Part shown: piece by piece, positions 26,043 to 35,191 of the stretch
Layout: every line of letters begins with the position of its first letter
Numbering within the stretch: the stretch's first letter is position 1
NCBI RefSeq assembly: GCF_900176255.2
Contig: NZ_FXEG02000002.1
Coordinates: 806,001 to 870,000 of the forward strand
Length of the DNA: 64,000 nucleotides
Source of the DNA: Mycobacterium ahvazicum
Lineage (GTDB): Bacteria > Actinomycetota > Actinomycetes > Mycobacteriales > Mycobacteriaceae
Reading direction: 5' to 3'
Notes under the pieces: model-generated
Seen by the model: the letters and a program-made list of their open reading frames with translations, nothing else
Database searches by the model: none
Told to the model about the DNA's origin: nothing
Translations under genes and position numbers: made by a program

Positions 26043-26516
26043 ATGACATTTCTGCAAGGCGCCCTGGCGGATCGGGAGAAGTGGTCGGCGGTCGGTCAGT
26101 GCGCGATCGAGAAGACGATGGCGGTGGTCGGCACCAAGTCCGCAATGCTGATCATGCGCGAGGCGTACTACGGCACCACTCGGTTCGACGATTTCGCCCA
26201 CCGCGTCGGTATCACCAAGGCGGCCACCTCGGCACGCCTGTCCGAGCTGGTCGAGCTGGGGTTACTGGCGCGCCGGCCCTATCAGGAGCCGGGGCAGCGC
26301 AGCCGCGAGGAATACGTGCTGACCGAGGCCGGCATCGATTTCATGCCGGTGGTCTGGGCGCTGTTCGAATGGGGGCGACAGCACCTGCCGGGCCGTCACC
26401 GGCTGCGACTCACCCATCTGGGCTGTGGCGCCGAGGCCGGCGTCGAAATTCGATGCACCGAAGGCCATCTGGTGCCGCCCGACGAGCTCGGCATGCGGCT
26501 GGCTAAGTCTCCCTGA
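26043..26516 (+). CDS. HxlR-family transcriptional regulator
   Basis: A 157-aa winged-helix protein. The core (EKTMAVVGTKSAMLIMREAYYGTTRFDDFAHRVGITKAATSARL) is the HxlR DNA-binding domain, including the TRF-x-D-F and wing elements; a short C-terminal segment holds two Cys (HLGCGAEAGVEIRCTEGH) that could sense redox or metal. The ATG at 26043 with GGAGGTGAT 8 bases upstream is preferred to the GTG at 26034. The 3' end overlaps the convergent rsgA by 14 bases. Confidence 0.88.
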   Translation: MTFLQGALADREKWSAVGQCAIEKTMAVVGTKSAMLIMREAYYGTTRFDDFAHRVGITKAATSARLSELVELGLLARRPYQEPGQRSREEYVLTEAGIDFMPVVWALFEWGRQHLPGRHRLRLTHLGCGAEAGVEIRCTEGHLVPPDELGMRLAKSP

Positions 26517-27495
26517 GCGCCGCGAGCAGCCGGCGGGCCGCCTCGACTCGGCGAACGGCGGGACCGGAGAGCGTGTCCAGCGCACACTCCGGGTCGGCCG
26601 GCGGTCCCATGTGGCCGCATCCGCGTGGGCAATCCTGCACGGTCTCGGCCAGATCCGAGAACGCCATCAGCACGTCGTCGGGCCGGATATGGGCCAGTCC
26701 GAACGAGCGGATGCCCGGAGTATCGATCACCCAGCCCGAACCCGCTCGCGTCGGTTTCAGCGGCAGCGCGACCGACTGCGTTGAGGTGTGTCGGCCCCTG
26801 CCGATGTCGGTGACCTCACCAACCGCCCGATCAGCTTCTGGCACAAGGCGATTCACCAGTGTGGACTTACCCACTCCGGAGTGTCCCAGCAGCACTGTGA
26901 TCTTGCCGGCGAGCAGGTCCGCCACCGCCAGCAGCGGATCGTCGCGGCCCGCGGCGACCACCGTCAGGTCCAGATCCGCGAACTGTTTCGCGAACGGCTC
27001 GGGCGGGGCGAGGTCGGTCTTGGTGAGGCACAGGATCGGCGTCAACCCACCGGCATACGCCGCGATCAGCGCACGGTCGACCAGCCCGGTGCGCGGCGGC
27101 GGATCGGCCAGGGCCACCACTATCAGCAGTTGATCGGCGTTGGCGACCACCACCCGCTCGGTGGGATCGGTGTCATCGGCGGTGCGCCGCAACACCGTTC
27201 GCCGCGGACCGCGACGCACGATGCGAGCCAGTGTGTCCGGCCGTCCGGACAGGTCGCCGACCACGTCGACGTCGTCGCCGACCACGATCGGGGTGCGGCC
27301 CAGCTCGCGCGCCCGCATGGCGGTGACCCGGCAGTCGGGCCGCTCGCTCAGCACGCATCCCCACCGGCCCCGGTCGACACTGACCACCATCGCGGCCTCG
27401 GCGTCGGCGTGCTCGGGACGGGTTTTGGTCCGGGGTCGTGAACCCCGGCCGGATCGGACCTTGACGTCGGACTCGTCGTAGTCACCCGGTCTCAA
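26503..27495 (-). CDS. rsgA: Ribosome small-subunit-dependent GTPase RsgA
   Basis: A 330-aa circularly permuted GTPase that assists 30S maturation. Order: N-terminal OB-like region, G4 (LTKTD), G1 ([12 protein letters not shown]), G3 (DTPGIRSFG) and a C-terminal zinc knuckle (CPRGCGH, then C in PECAL). The TTG at 27495 gives [13 protein letters not shown] and the length of Rv3228. That TTG overlaps the aroA stop as TTGA, so translation is coupled to aroA. Confidence 0.93.
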   Translation of the reverse strand: MRPGDYDESDVKVRSGRGSRPRTKTRPEHADAEAAMVVSVDRGRWGCVLSERPDCRVTAMRARELGRTPIVVGDDVDVVGDLSGRPDTLARIVRRGPRRTVLRRTADDTDPTERVVVANADQLLIVVALADPPPRTGLVDRALIAAYAGGLTPILCLTKTDLAPPEPFAKQFADLDLTVVAAGRDDPLLAVADLLAGKITVLLGHSGVGKSTLVNRLVPEADRAVGEVTDIGRGRHTSTQSVALPLKPTRAGSGWVIDTPGIRSFGLAHIRPDDVLMAFSDLAETVQDCPRGCGHMGPPADPECALDTLSGPAVRRVEAARRLLAALRET

Positions 27496-28790
27496 ACGCT
27501 GGACTCCCCGTCGGCCAGCATCCGCGCCCACAACTGGGCGAATTCCGGCAGTGTCTTGGTGGTGGCGCCGATGTCGTCGATCCGGACTCCGGGTACTCGC
27601 AGCCCGACGATCGCGCCGGCCATCGCCATCCGGTGGTCGGCGTACACCCGCCAGATGCCGGAATGCAGTGGGGTCGAGGTGATCAGCAGACCATCGGCGG
27701 TCTCCTGGCAGTCACCCCCCAGCCGGTTGATCTCGGCGCTCAGGGCAGCCAGGCGGTCGGTCTCGTGGCCCCGCAAATGGGCGACGCCGGAAAGCCGTGA
27801 CACCGAACCAGGGGTTGCCAGCGCTGCCAGGGCCGCGACCGACGGCGTCAACTCGCCGACGTCGCGCAGGTCGACGTCGAAGCCGTCGTAGCCCTCGGGG
27901 CCCTGCACTTCGAGCGATGAATCAGTTTGGGTGACAACGGCATTCAGCTTGCTCAACACGTCGAGAATGTCGCTGGCGGGTTGTACGCTCATTGCTGGCC
28001 AGCCGGTGATACGGACGCTGCCGCCGGTCACCACCGCCGCCGACAGGAACGCAACGGCATTGGTGAGGTCCGGCTCGACCTCCCAGTGCCGGGCCGCGAC
28101 GGTACCGGGGCGCACGTGCCAGCGGTTGGGCACTGAATCGTCTACGTCGACTCCGGCTTGCCGCAGCATCACGGTGGTCATCGCGATGTGCGGAGCCGAG
28201 GGGAGCGACGCACCGGTGTGCTGCACGGTCAGGCCGTTGCTGAACGACGCGCCGCACAGCAACAGGCCGGAGACGAACTGTGACGACGCCGACGCGTCGA
28301 TTGCCACGGTGCCACCGGCGACCGATCCGCTGCCCAGCACCCGGAACGGCAGGCCGGTTCCCTCGATCGGCACGCCCAGTTCGCGCAGCGCATCCAGCAG
28401 CGGCGCGATCGGCCGGACCCGGGCCTGTTCGTCGCCGTCGAATTCCACCGGAGTGTTCGCCAGCGCCGCCAGCGGCGGCACGAAGCGCAATACGGTGCCG
28501 GCCAGGCCGCAGTCCACGCGGGCGCCGGGGCCGGGGTCGAGCCGGCCGCTGACCGTCAGCTCGGAACCGTCCCCGTCCACGCGCAGGCCCAATGAGGTGA
28601 GCGCGCCGATCATCAGGTCGGTGTCGCGGCTGCGCAGCGCGCCGGTGATGGTGGAGGCGCTCTGGCCCTGCGCACTCGATAGACCCGCCAGCACTAGCGC
28701 ACGGTTGGTCTGCGATTTCGAGCCCGGCACGGTCACGGTTGCGTGCACCGGCGTCCGCGCGATGGGGGCCGTCCAGGGGTCGGTGCTCAC
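27492..28790 (-). CDS. aroA: 3-phosphoshikimate 1-carboxyvinyltransferase (EPSP synthase)
   Basis: A 432-aa shikimate-pathway enzyme. It carries [18 protein letters not shown] at residues 20-37, GLAGTVLRF (substrate loop), and RxKEtdRl-like [12 protein letters not shown] with [12 protein letters not shown] near the C-terminus. The GTG at 28790 starts [14 protein letters not shown]; the open frame continues far upstream but is antisense to the SRAP gene. It is divergent from that gene with 54 bases between starts, and coupled to rsgA downstream. Confidence 0.95.
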   Translation of the reverse strand: MSTDPWTAPIARTPVHATVTVPGSKSQTNRALVLAGLSSAQGQSASTITGALRSRDTDLMIGALTSLGLRVDGDGSELTVSGRLDPGPGARVDCGLAGTVLRFVPPLAALANTPVEFDGDEQARVRPIAPLLDALRELGVPIEGTGLPFRVLGSGSVAGGTVAIDASASSQFVSGLLLCGASFSNGLTVQHTGASLPSAPHIAMTTVMLRQAGVDVDDSVPNRWHVRPGTVAARHWEVEPDLTNAVAFLSAAVVTGGSVRITGWPAMSVQPASDILDVLSKLNAVVTQTDSSLEVQGPEGYDGFDVDLRDVGELTPSVAALAALATPGSVSRLSGVAHLRGHETDRLAALSAEINRLGGDCQETADGLLITSTPLHSGIWRVYADHRMAMAGAIVGLRVPGVRIDDIGATTKTLPEFAQLWARMLADGESSV

Positions 28791-28844
28791 GGCTTCATCC
28801 TGCCGTGTCGGCGGGTGTCGTGGGTACGGGGCACCATGGAAGTC

Positions 28845-29609
28845 ATGTGCGGACGGTTTGCGGTCACGACGGATCCGGCCCTGCTGGCCGAGAAGATCAA
28901 GGCGATCGACGAAGCTACCGGTACCACGGAGCGTGCGTCGGAGCCCAACTACAACGTGGCCCCCACGACCACGGTCGCGACGGTGGTCTCCCGCCACAGC
29001 GAGCCGGACGACGAGCCGACTCGCCGGGTGCGGCTGATGCGCTGGGGACTGGTTCCGCCGTGGGTCAAGGCCGGTCCCGACGGCGGGCCGGACAATAAGG
29101 GGCCGCTGCTGATCAACGCCCGCGCCGACAAGGTCGCCACGTCGCCGGCCTTCCGCGGCTCGGCCAAGAGCAAGCGTTGCCTGGTGCCGATGGACGGCTG
29201 GTACGAATGGCGACCCAATCCGGACAACGCTGCGGGCAAGAAGACCGCCAAGACGCCGTTCTTCATGCATCGCGACGACGGTGAGCCGTTGTTCATGGCC
29301 GGTCTGTGGTCGGTCTGGAAGCCGGACACGGAAGCGGACCCGCTGCTGAGCTGCACGATCATCACCACCGACGCCGTGGGTGAGCTGGCCGCGGTCCACG
29401 ACCGGATGCCCCTGATGCTGGCCGAGCGCGACTGGGATGACTGGTTGAACCCCGATGCCCCGCTGAACACCGAACTGCTGACGCGTGCTCCGGATGTGCG
29501 TGGCATCGAGCTGCGCGAGGTGTCGAGGCTGGTGAACAGCATCCGCAACAACGGGCCGCAACTCCTCGAGCCGGCCGAGCCGGAACCCGAACAGATCACG
29601 CTGTTGTAG
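28845..29609 (+). CDS. SRAP/HMCES-family abasic-site protein
   Basis: A 254-aa SOS-response-associated peptidase-type protein that crosslinks to abasic sites in single-stranded DNA. The start at 28845 gives MCGRFAV, placing the catalytic Cys at position 2 as required; an ATG 9 bases upstream would bury it. Other active-site elements are NYNVAPTT (Asn), the WGLVPPW segment, [18 protein letters not shown] (Glu) and VHDRMPLML (His). It corresponds to Rv3226c. Confidence 0.94.
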   Translation: MCGRFAVTTDPALLAEKIKAIDEATGTTERASEPNYNVAPTTTVATVVSRHSEPDDEPTRRVRLMRWGLVPPWVKAGPDGGPDNKGPLLINARADKVATSPAFRGSAKSKRCLVPMDGWYEWRPNPDNAAGKKTAKTPFFMHRDDGEPLFMAGLWSVWKPDTEADPLLSCTIITTDAVGELAAVHDRMPLMLAERDWDDWLNPDAPLNTELLTRAPDVRGIELREVSRLVNSIRNNGPQLLEPAEPEPEQITLL

Positions 29610-29612
29610 TCG

Positions 29613-30982
29613 CTAGGCCGCCTCGTCATCGTCACCTCCGTCGCGGAGCAGCTTCTGCGGGTGGTGGTAGGTGTTGGTGCGGGGTTGGCCGCGATCCAAA
29701 TGGGGTGGGGGGATCCATTCGGTGTGGCCGTTGGGGTGTTTTCGGGTGGTCCAGCCGCGGGGTTGTAGGAGTCGGTGGTGGGGGCCGCAGGCCAGGGTGA
29801 GGTTGTCGATGTCGGTGTCGTGGCATTGGGTGTAGTCGGTGATGTGGTGGACTTCGCAGTAGTAGCCGCCGACGGTGCAGCCGGGAGCGGTGCAGCCGCG
29901 GTCTTTGGCGTACAACACGATTCGTTGTCCGGGGGAGGCGAGGCGTTAGGCGTGGTATAGGACGACGGGTTTGCGTTCATCGAAGAGGGTGAGGTAGTGG
30001 TGGGCGTGGCGGGCCAGGCGGATCACGTCGGAGATGGGTAGCCAGCTGCCGCCGCCGGTGATCGCGTGGCCGGCGGCGGCTTCAAGCTCTTGCAGGGTGG
30101 TGGACACGATGATGGTGGCGGGTAGCCCGTTGTGCTGGCCCAGTTCCCCGGAGGCCAGGACCGCGCGCAGGGCGGCGTTGAGCCCGTCGTGGTGGCGTTG
30201 CGCGGGTGAGCGGGGGTCGTGGTCGATGGCGTCCTGTGTCGGAGCCCCGTCCACGCAGGGGGTGTCGTCGTCGGGGTTGCACATGCCGGGGGCGGCGAGC
30301 TTGGCCAGCACCGCTTCCAGCGACGCCCGCGCCTCCGGGGTGAGCCAGCCACTGAGTGCGGACATGCCGTCGAGTTGTTGGGGGCCCAGGGTCAGCCCGC
30401 GCCGCCGCGCCCGGTCGGTGTCGGTGTAGTTGCCGTCGGGGTCAAGCAATCGGTCAGGTGTTCGGCGAACCCGAGGAGTTGATCGGGCCGGTACTGGGTG
30501 GCCAGCCGCGCCAGGTCGGCTTCGGCGCGGGTGCGGGTCTCGATGTCGATCCAGCCCGGTAGCTGGTGGTAGAAGCGGCGGATCACCGCGACATGCTCGC
30601 GGCCCAGCTTTCCGGCCCGTTGCGCGGTGGCGGTCGCGGCCAGCACCGGCGCCAACGGTTCGCCGGTCAACGCCCGCCGCTCGCCCAGGTCGGCGGCTTC
30701 GCGGACCCGCCTCCCGGCGTCGGCGCGGCTGATCAGCGTGGCATCGGCGATTGCGTGGGACAGTTTGCCGCCCAACTCCGCCGGCGTAGCCTCCTGCTGG
30801 AGTTGAGTGATCAGTGGGTGCTCGCCGGCGGATAGGCGGCGCCGCACCTTTTCGTAGCGGGCCAGCCGGTCCAGGCGCTCGCGGGTGTTCAGCATCGAGG
30901 AGTCCAACCCGAGCACGGCATCGAGGGCGGCGTCCAACGCCTCAAAGGCCACGTCCTGCGCGGGGGCCACACCTGAACTCAT
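29613..30982 (-). pseudogene. DUF222/HNH protein of the 13E12 repeat family, broken
   Basis: The first frame (30982 down to about 30449) gives the DUF222 N-terminus ([19 protein letters not shown]). A one-base shift near 30449 is needed to continue with [20 protein letters not shown]; this second frame ends at a TAA near 29946-29948 just before [18 protein letters not shown], and a third in-phase segment encodes the HNH domain ([25 protein letters not shown]). The gene thus carries one frameshift and one nonsense codon relative to the family. These proteins are abundant, repeated and often decayed in mycobacteria. Assembly error is possible given the adapter found elsewhere. Confidence 0.85.
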
Positions 30983-31071
30983 GCCCTGAAACTATCGGCA
31001 CCCACCGACAGAAAACCCCCACCCAGAGACCACTGAAACGAAAGTGGCACAAGAGAATTCACCCGTGTGCA

Positions 31072-31101
31072 CCCACGCCGATTGTCGCTACGAGGCGGGC
31101 A
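31072..31101 (+). repeat. Direct repeat, copy 1 (30 bases)
   Basis: It begins CCCACGCCGATTGTCGCTAC and continues GAGGCGGGCA; an identical copy lies 88 bases downstream. It may be a remnant of a small duplicated element. Confidence 0.85.
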
Positions 31102-31159
31102 AATCACCGCGTGGTCCGAACACTTCGGCAGGCGACCGGCCCCAGCCTGCCAGCCCAAG

Positions 31160-31189
31160 CCCACGCCGATTGTCGCTACGAGGCGGGCA
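31160..31189 (+). repeat. Direct repeat, copy 2 (30 bases)
   Basis: Identical to 31072-31101 over all 30 bases. The sequences between and outside the copies are unrelated. Confidence 0.85.
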
Positions 31190-31393
31190 CAACGACACCC
31201 GGCCGAGATCTGCGTAGTTTCGCACGGAACTCGCTGGGTGGCCCTGAAAAGGGCTTGGATTTGCTGCTCAAGACGCTGGCGTCAATTGCCGCCCGGGCGG
31301 TCACCGAACCGCGGGCGTCCACGCTCATCCGGATCTGCTCACCCAAAAGCATTGCAGCCGAATCCGTTCGGCGGCATCCGAAAGGAGAAATTC

Positions 31394-31699
31394 ATGACGA
31401 CCGGCAATCCCGTGACAGTACATTCGTCCGATGCGAAGCATGCAGACGCACCGCCCGTTCGGCCCCTCGGCCGGCGCGGCGCCGAAACCAAACCTTTCTA
31501 CCGGACAACGGAATTCATCGTCTTCATCGTGGCGACCGTCGCAGTCTTGCTTGCGTCTTACCTTGTCAAGACGAACGACGGGCATAACGACTATTTCCAT
31601 GCCGACAAGGCCTGGCTGTACGTCGTGATCCTCAGTGTCGGTTACATGGTGAGCCGGGGACTGGCGAAGTCCGGCACCCGCCACCGCGACGACTTGTAA
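31394..31699 (+). CDS. Small two-helix membrane protein
   Basis: A 101-aa protein with a polar N-terminus, a first helix (FIVFIVATVAVLLASYLV), a charged loop with NDGHNDYFHADKAWL and a second helix, ending in basic residues. The layout is that of conserved actinobacterial small membrane proteins of unknown role. AAAGGAGAAATTC precedes the ATG. Confidence 0.75.
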   Translation: MTTGNPVTVHSSDAKHADAPPVRPLGRRGAETKPFYRTTEFIVFIVATVAVLLASYLVKTNDGHNDYFHADKAWLYVVILSVGYMVSRGLAKSGTRHRDDL

Positions 31700-31731
31700 G
31701 GAACTGGCCCCTGGAGCTTTACCATGCACAT

Positions 31732-32598
31732 GTGACTGGTTCGTACACCTACACCTTCGAAGACATCAAAGACCGCCCCGTCGCGGTGATCGGCGCGGGT
31801 ACCCTGGGCCGCCGCATCGCCCTGATGTTCGCCACCCGGGGCGGAACGGTGCGAATCTACGCGCGGCGCAAGGAACAACGTGACGAAGCCATCGAGTATG
31901 TGGCACAAGCGCTACCGAAGGTATTGGCCGACAGGGGATTTGGCGAAGTCGGCGTCGTAACCGCCACCGCGTCGCTCGACGAGGCGTTGGACGACGCGTG
32001 GCTGGCCGTCGAGTCGGTCCCCGAGAAGCTCGAGATCAAGATTCCGTTGTGGGGCGAGATCGACCGGGCGGCGCCGGCGGGCACCATCTTCGGAACCAAC
32101 TCGTCGTCCATCCCATCGCGGCTGATGGTCGAAAACATCAGCGACAAAACACGTTTGTGCAACATGCACTTCTACATGCCACCGGACATCAACGCGATCG
32201 AGTTGATGTCGGACGGCCAGACCGACCGGGGTCTGCTCGACACGCTGCTGGCGGTACTACCGGAATTCGGCGTGCAGCCCTTCGAAGCGCGCAAGGAGAG
32301 CACGGGTTTCATCTTCAATCGCATCTGGGCGGCCATTAAGCGCGAGTCGCTGGCGGTGGTCGCCGAGGGCGTGGCCCGCCCGGAGGATATCGACGGCATA
32401 TTCAAGCTCGCCCTGGGCGTATCGGTCGGCCCGTTTCAGATGATGGATCTGGTCGGCCTGGACGTCGTGCTCGACATCGAGAACCATTACGCCGCGGAGC
32501 TTCCGCACCTACCGAAGAGCGTGCGCGATCTGCTGCAGTCCTACATCGACGCCGGCAAGCTCGGTATCAAGACCGGCGAGGGCTTCTACAGCTACTAG
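31732..32598 (+). CDS. 3-hydroxyacyl-CoA dehydrogenase family protein
   Basis: A 288-aa NAD-dependent oxidoreductase. The Rossmann motif GAGTLGRRIA lies near residue 21, the catalytic His in NMHFYMPP near residue 143, and the family C-terminus LGIKTGEGFYSY ends the protein. The usual HFFNPVP segment is changed to HFYMPPD, so the substrate may differ from 3-hydroxybutyryl-CoA. It starts at GTG and converges with a small secreted-protein gene, the stops overlapping at CTAG. Confidence 0.88.
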   Translation: MTGSYTYTFEDIKDRPVAVIGAGTLGRRIALMFATRGGTVRIYARRKEQRDEAIEYVAQALPKVLADRGFGEVGVVTATASLDEALDDAWLAVESVPEKLEIKIPLWGEIDRAAPAGTIFGTNSSSIPSRLMVENISDKTRLCNMHFYMPPDINAIELMSDGQTDRGLLDTLLAVLPEFGVQPFEARKESTGFIFNRIWAAIKRESLAVVAEGVARPEDIDGIFKLALGVSVGPFQMMDLVGLDVVLDIENHYAAELPHLPKSVRDLLQSYIDAGKLGIKTGEGFYSY

Positions 32599-32831
32599 TT
32601 GCTGAGAACCAGCTTCCAGTTGCCGTTGACGTTGCGGTCCGGCACGCACCAGAAGTTGTTCCAGTTGCCCGGCGTCGACGCCTTCACGCCCGGGCCGGCG
32701 TCCTGGCACGCCTGCCGTGTCGGGTAGTTGCCCTCGGTCTGAATCGTGTCGGCGTTGCTGACGCCCAGTCCGGCCGTCATCAACGCCGCAACAGCCAGCA
32801 CACCGCCGGCGACGAGTCGCTTCATGTTCAT
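32595..32831 (-). CDS. Small secreted protein
   Basis: A 78-aa precursor with a clear signal peptide (KRLVAGGVLAVAALMTAGLG, cleavage probably after SNA) and a mature part of about 50 aa with two Cys (ACQDAG and FWCVPD) that can form one disulfide. It resembles other short mycobacterial exported proteins ending WKLVLSN. Starts at 32840 or 32825 are also possible. Confidence 0.8.
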   Translation of the reverse strand: MNMKRLVAGGVLAVAALMTAGLGVSNADTIQTEGNYPTRQACQDAGPGVKASTPGNWNNFWCVPDRNVNGNWKLVLSN

Positions 32832-32885
32832 GGGCAACACGTTAAGCGTTGTCAGGCGGCCGCATAGGGGTTTTCGCCGCGATGC

Positions 32886-33503
32886 TCAGGCCCGCTGCAG
32901 CGAGACCGCGGTGGCCACGGCTTCCAGCAGCCCAGTGAGTTGCTCGGCGTTGCTGATCGTGCGGTCGCCGCCGGCGAGCCGCGTGAAGACACCCGCGATG
33001 AACGTGGTGACGGCCGTCGTCTGCGCATCGAGCAGTTCGGGGTCGTCGGTACCGGGCTGCAGATGCGCGATCGCCTCGCGGGCCATCGCGTTCATCCGGG
33101 CGGCGAACGCCTGGGACGTCTCGGCGACATCGGGATCGCGCACCGCCCCCATCAGCAATTCATGCCGCGCCCGGTTGAGCATCAGCCCGGGCCCGTCGGC
33201 CTGCATCATGGTCAGCTCGGCCAGGTGCGCGAACGGCGAGAGGGGGTCGAGCGGCTCGTCGATCACCGTCTGCAGGTTGGCGACGTCGATCTCGGCGACC
33301 CGCTTGCCGACACCGCGCAATAGCGCGGCCCGGGTGCGGTAGTAGTACGACGTGGTGCCCTCCGGCACTCCCGCGTAGCGATCGACCTGCCCGTGCGTCA
33401 GCCCGCGCGATCCCTGCTCGGCCAGCACCTGGATCGCGGCGTCACATAGTGCGCGACGGCGCTCGTCGCCGTTGCGTTTCCGGGACCCGCTGCTGGCTGC
33501 CAT
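32886..33503 (-). CDS. TetR-family transcriptional regulator
   Basis: A 205-aa repressor-type protein. The N-terminal helix-turn-helix reads GSRGLTHGQVDRYAGVPEGTTSYYYRTRAALL (residues about 32-63) and the rest is a helical ligand domain. Its start is 3 bases after the stop of an SDR gene on the same strand, and a palindrome lies before that SDR, so it probably controls the SDR pair around 34.3 kb. Confidence 0.9.
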   Translation of the reverse strand: MAASSGSRKRNGDERRRALCDAAIQVLAEQGSRGLTHGQVDRYAGVPEGTTSYYYRTRAALLRGVGKRVAEIDVANLQTVIDEPLDPLSPFAHLAELTMMQADGPGLMLNRARHELLMGAVRDPDVAETSQAFAARMNAMAREAIAHLQPGTDDPELLDAQTTAVTTFIAGVFTRLAGGDRTISNAEQLTGLLEAVATAVSLQRA

Positions 33504-33506
33504 GAC

Positions 33507-34277
33507 TCACCGAAGGACGGTGCCGCCGTCGATGTTGACGACCTGACCGTTGATCCACTCGCCTTCCTCGGACAGCAGGAACGCGACCAGTGCGGCGATG
33601 TCCTCCGGAGCCCCGACGCGGGTGCCGCGAATGCGCTTGAGCGCACCGGCCTGCAGGTCCGGCCACTGCGGAACCGAGCGGATGGCTTCGGTCGCGGTGA
33701 AGCCCGGCGCCACCGCGTTGCAGCGGATGCCTTGCTTGCCCCACCGCGATGCGACGTGGCGGGTCAGCGCGCCGATGCCGGCCTTCGCGGTGGCGTAGGC
33801 GGGCCGGGCCGGCTCGCCCTGGAACGCCGCCGCCGAGGACATGTTGACGATCGCGCCGCCGCCGCTGGCGAGCATGCGCGGAATGGCGTATTTCATCGCG
33901 GCGACGTAGCCGCGCAGGTTGACGGCCATCACGCGATCCCACACGTCGAAGTCGATGTCGACCACATCGGTGTCGGCCCGGATCGTGCTCATGTCCGCAC
34001 CGACGTTGAACAGCAGGTCCACTCCGCCGTAAGTCGTTGCGGCCGAATCGATCAGGTTGGATACCGACGTTGGATCGGCGAGATCGAACCCGACGTGGGT
34101 TGCCGTGCCGCCGGCGGCGCAGATGCGGGCGGCGGTCTGCGCCGCGGCGTCGGCCGCGACGTCGCCGATGACGACCCGGCAGCCTTCCGCCCCGAGCCGG
34201 CCGGCCGTCGCGGCGCCGATGCCGGTGGCCCCGCCGACCACGACCGCAACCCTTTCGGCCAAGCCGCGTAGTCCCAT
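33507..34277 (-). CDS. Short-chain dehydrogenase/reductase
   Basis: A 256-aa classical SDR. The cofactor motif GGATGIG is near residue 14, the catalytic YATAK near residue 159, with NMSSAAAF before it. The usual NNAG motif is FNVGA, an uncommon variant. The ATG at 34277 is chosen because the longer start would run through the operator. It is followed by the TetR gene in the same transcript. The substrate is unknown. Confidence 0.88.
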   Translation of the reverse strand: MGLRGLAERVAVVVGGATGIGAATAGRLGAEGCRVVIGDVAADAAAQTAARICAAGGTATHVGFDLADPTSVSNLIDSAATTYGGVDLLFNVGADMSTIRADTDVVDIDFDVWDRVMAVNLRGYVAAMKYAIPRMLASGGGAIVNMSSAAAFQGEPARPAYATAKAGIGALTRHVASRWGKQGIRCNAVAPGFTATEAIRSVPQWPDLQAGALKRIRGTRVGAPEDIAALVAFLLSEEGEWINGQVVNIDGGTVLR

Positions 34278-34291
34278 GGATATTGACTTTA

Positions 34292-34309
34292 CCTCTAGAA
34301 CTATAGAGG
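34292..34309. promoter_or_regulatory. Palindrome between the divergent SDR genes
   Basis: The 18 bases CCTCTAGAACTATAGAGG pair as an inverted repeat at 7 of 9 positions, with the outer CCTCTA/TAGAGG perfect. It is a plausible operator for the nearby TetR protein. Confidence 0.5.
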
Positions 34310-34395
34310 ATCGCACGTCATGGCCGGAATTCACCGGCAATGCCTTCTGATGGGGTCTGGCTCGCCGAATCCATCAACGAATTGAGGGACGACAG

Positions 34396-35145
34396 ATGAA
34401 CTCCATCCAGTTCGACTTCACCGGCGCCAATGTGCTGGTGACCGGCGGCACCAGCGGCATCGGCAACGCGATCGCCGCCGCATTCGCCACGGCGGGCGCC
34501 GCCGTCACGGTGACCGGGACTCGCGGGTCGACCGCCGACTATCCCGATACGGATCTGAGCGCATTCACCTACCGCCAGTGCCAGATTCAGGATCCCGACG
34601 CCGTCGACGCGCTGGCGGACTCGCTGGGTGAACTCGACGTCTTGATCAACAACGCCGGTGGGCTGTATCCCGCCGGCGACGAGTACGACCCGGACGGCTA
34701 CGTCGCATCGGTGACGCAGAACATGCTGGGCCCCATGCGGTTGACGATGCGATGCTACGAGCGGCTGAAGGCGAGCAAGGCGGCCGGCGGGGCCAGTGTC
34801 GTCAGCGTGGTCTCGATGTCCGCGTTCCGTTCGGCGGTGTTCGTCCCGGGGTATGCCTCCTCGAAGATGGGCCTCGTCGCGTTGACGATGAACCTCTCCC
34901 GTCGGTGGGCCCACGACGGCATCCGGGTCAATGCAATCGCGCCGGGGCTGATCGACACCCGAATGACACAACCGGCCATGGGAATTCCCGAGGTGATGGA
35001 CGTCGAGATCGGCTTCCACACCCCGTTGGGCAGACCCGGAACACCCCAGGACTGCGCTGGTGCGACGCTGTTCTTGTGTACCGACGCCGCCTCCTACATC
35101 ACCGGCAGCACGATCGCCGTCGACGGCGGATACCTGACGGTCTAG
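34396..35145 (+). CDS. Short-chain dehydrogenase/reductase
   Basis: A 249-aa SDR with GGTSGIG near residue 17, NNAGG near residue 88 and the catalytic YASSK near residue 153; it ends in the common VDGGYLTV. It is divergent from another SDR gene whose downstream neighbour is TetR, suggesting a small inducible catabolic unit. The substrate is not evident. Confidence 0.9.
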   Translation: MNSIQFDFTGANVLVTGGTSGIGNAIAAAFATAGAAVTVTGTRGSTADYPDTDLSAFTYRQCQIQDPDAVDALADSLGELDVLINNAGGLYPAGDEYDPDGYVASVTQNMLGPMRLTMRCYERLKASKAAGGASVVSVVSMSAFRSAVFVPGYASSKMGLVALTMNLSRRWAHDGIRVNAIAPGLIDTRMTQPAMGIPEVMDVEIGFHTPLGRPGTPQDCAGATLFLCTDAASYITGSTIAVDGGYLTV

Positions 35146-35191
35146 ACATCAGTTGCCGCCGACAAGGTGGTGGTCACCTTCTGAACGCGCG

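Larger units (their letters stand above)
30983..31393. other. 410-base intergenic region with a direct repeat
   Basis: No credible gene. It contains two copies of a 30-base repeat (listed separately) and an AAAGGAG ribosome site for the gene at 31394. Confidence 0.6.

Noticed and set aside
27492..29561. Extended 689-codon aroA frame
   Set aside because: The first 257 codons are antisense to the SRAP gene; EPSP synthase starts at 28790.
31072..31189. Possible minimal CRISPR (two repeats)
   Set aside because: Only two copies, a 58-base gap larger than normal spacers, no further repeats and no cas genes.
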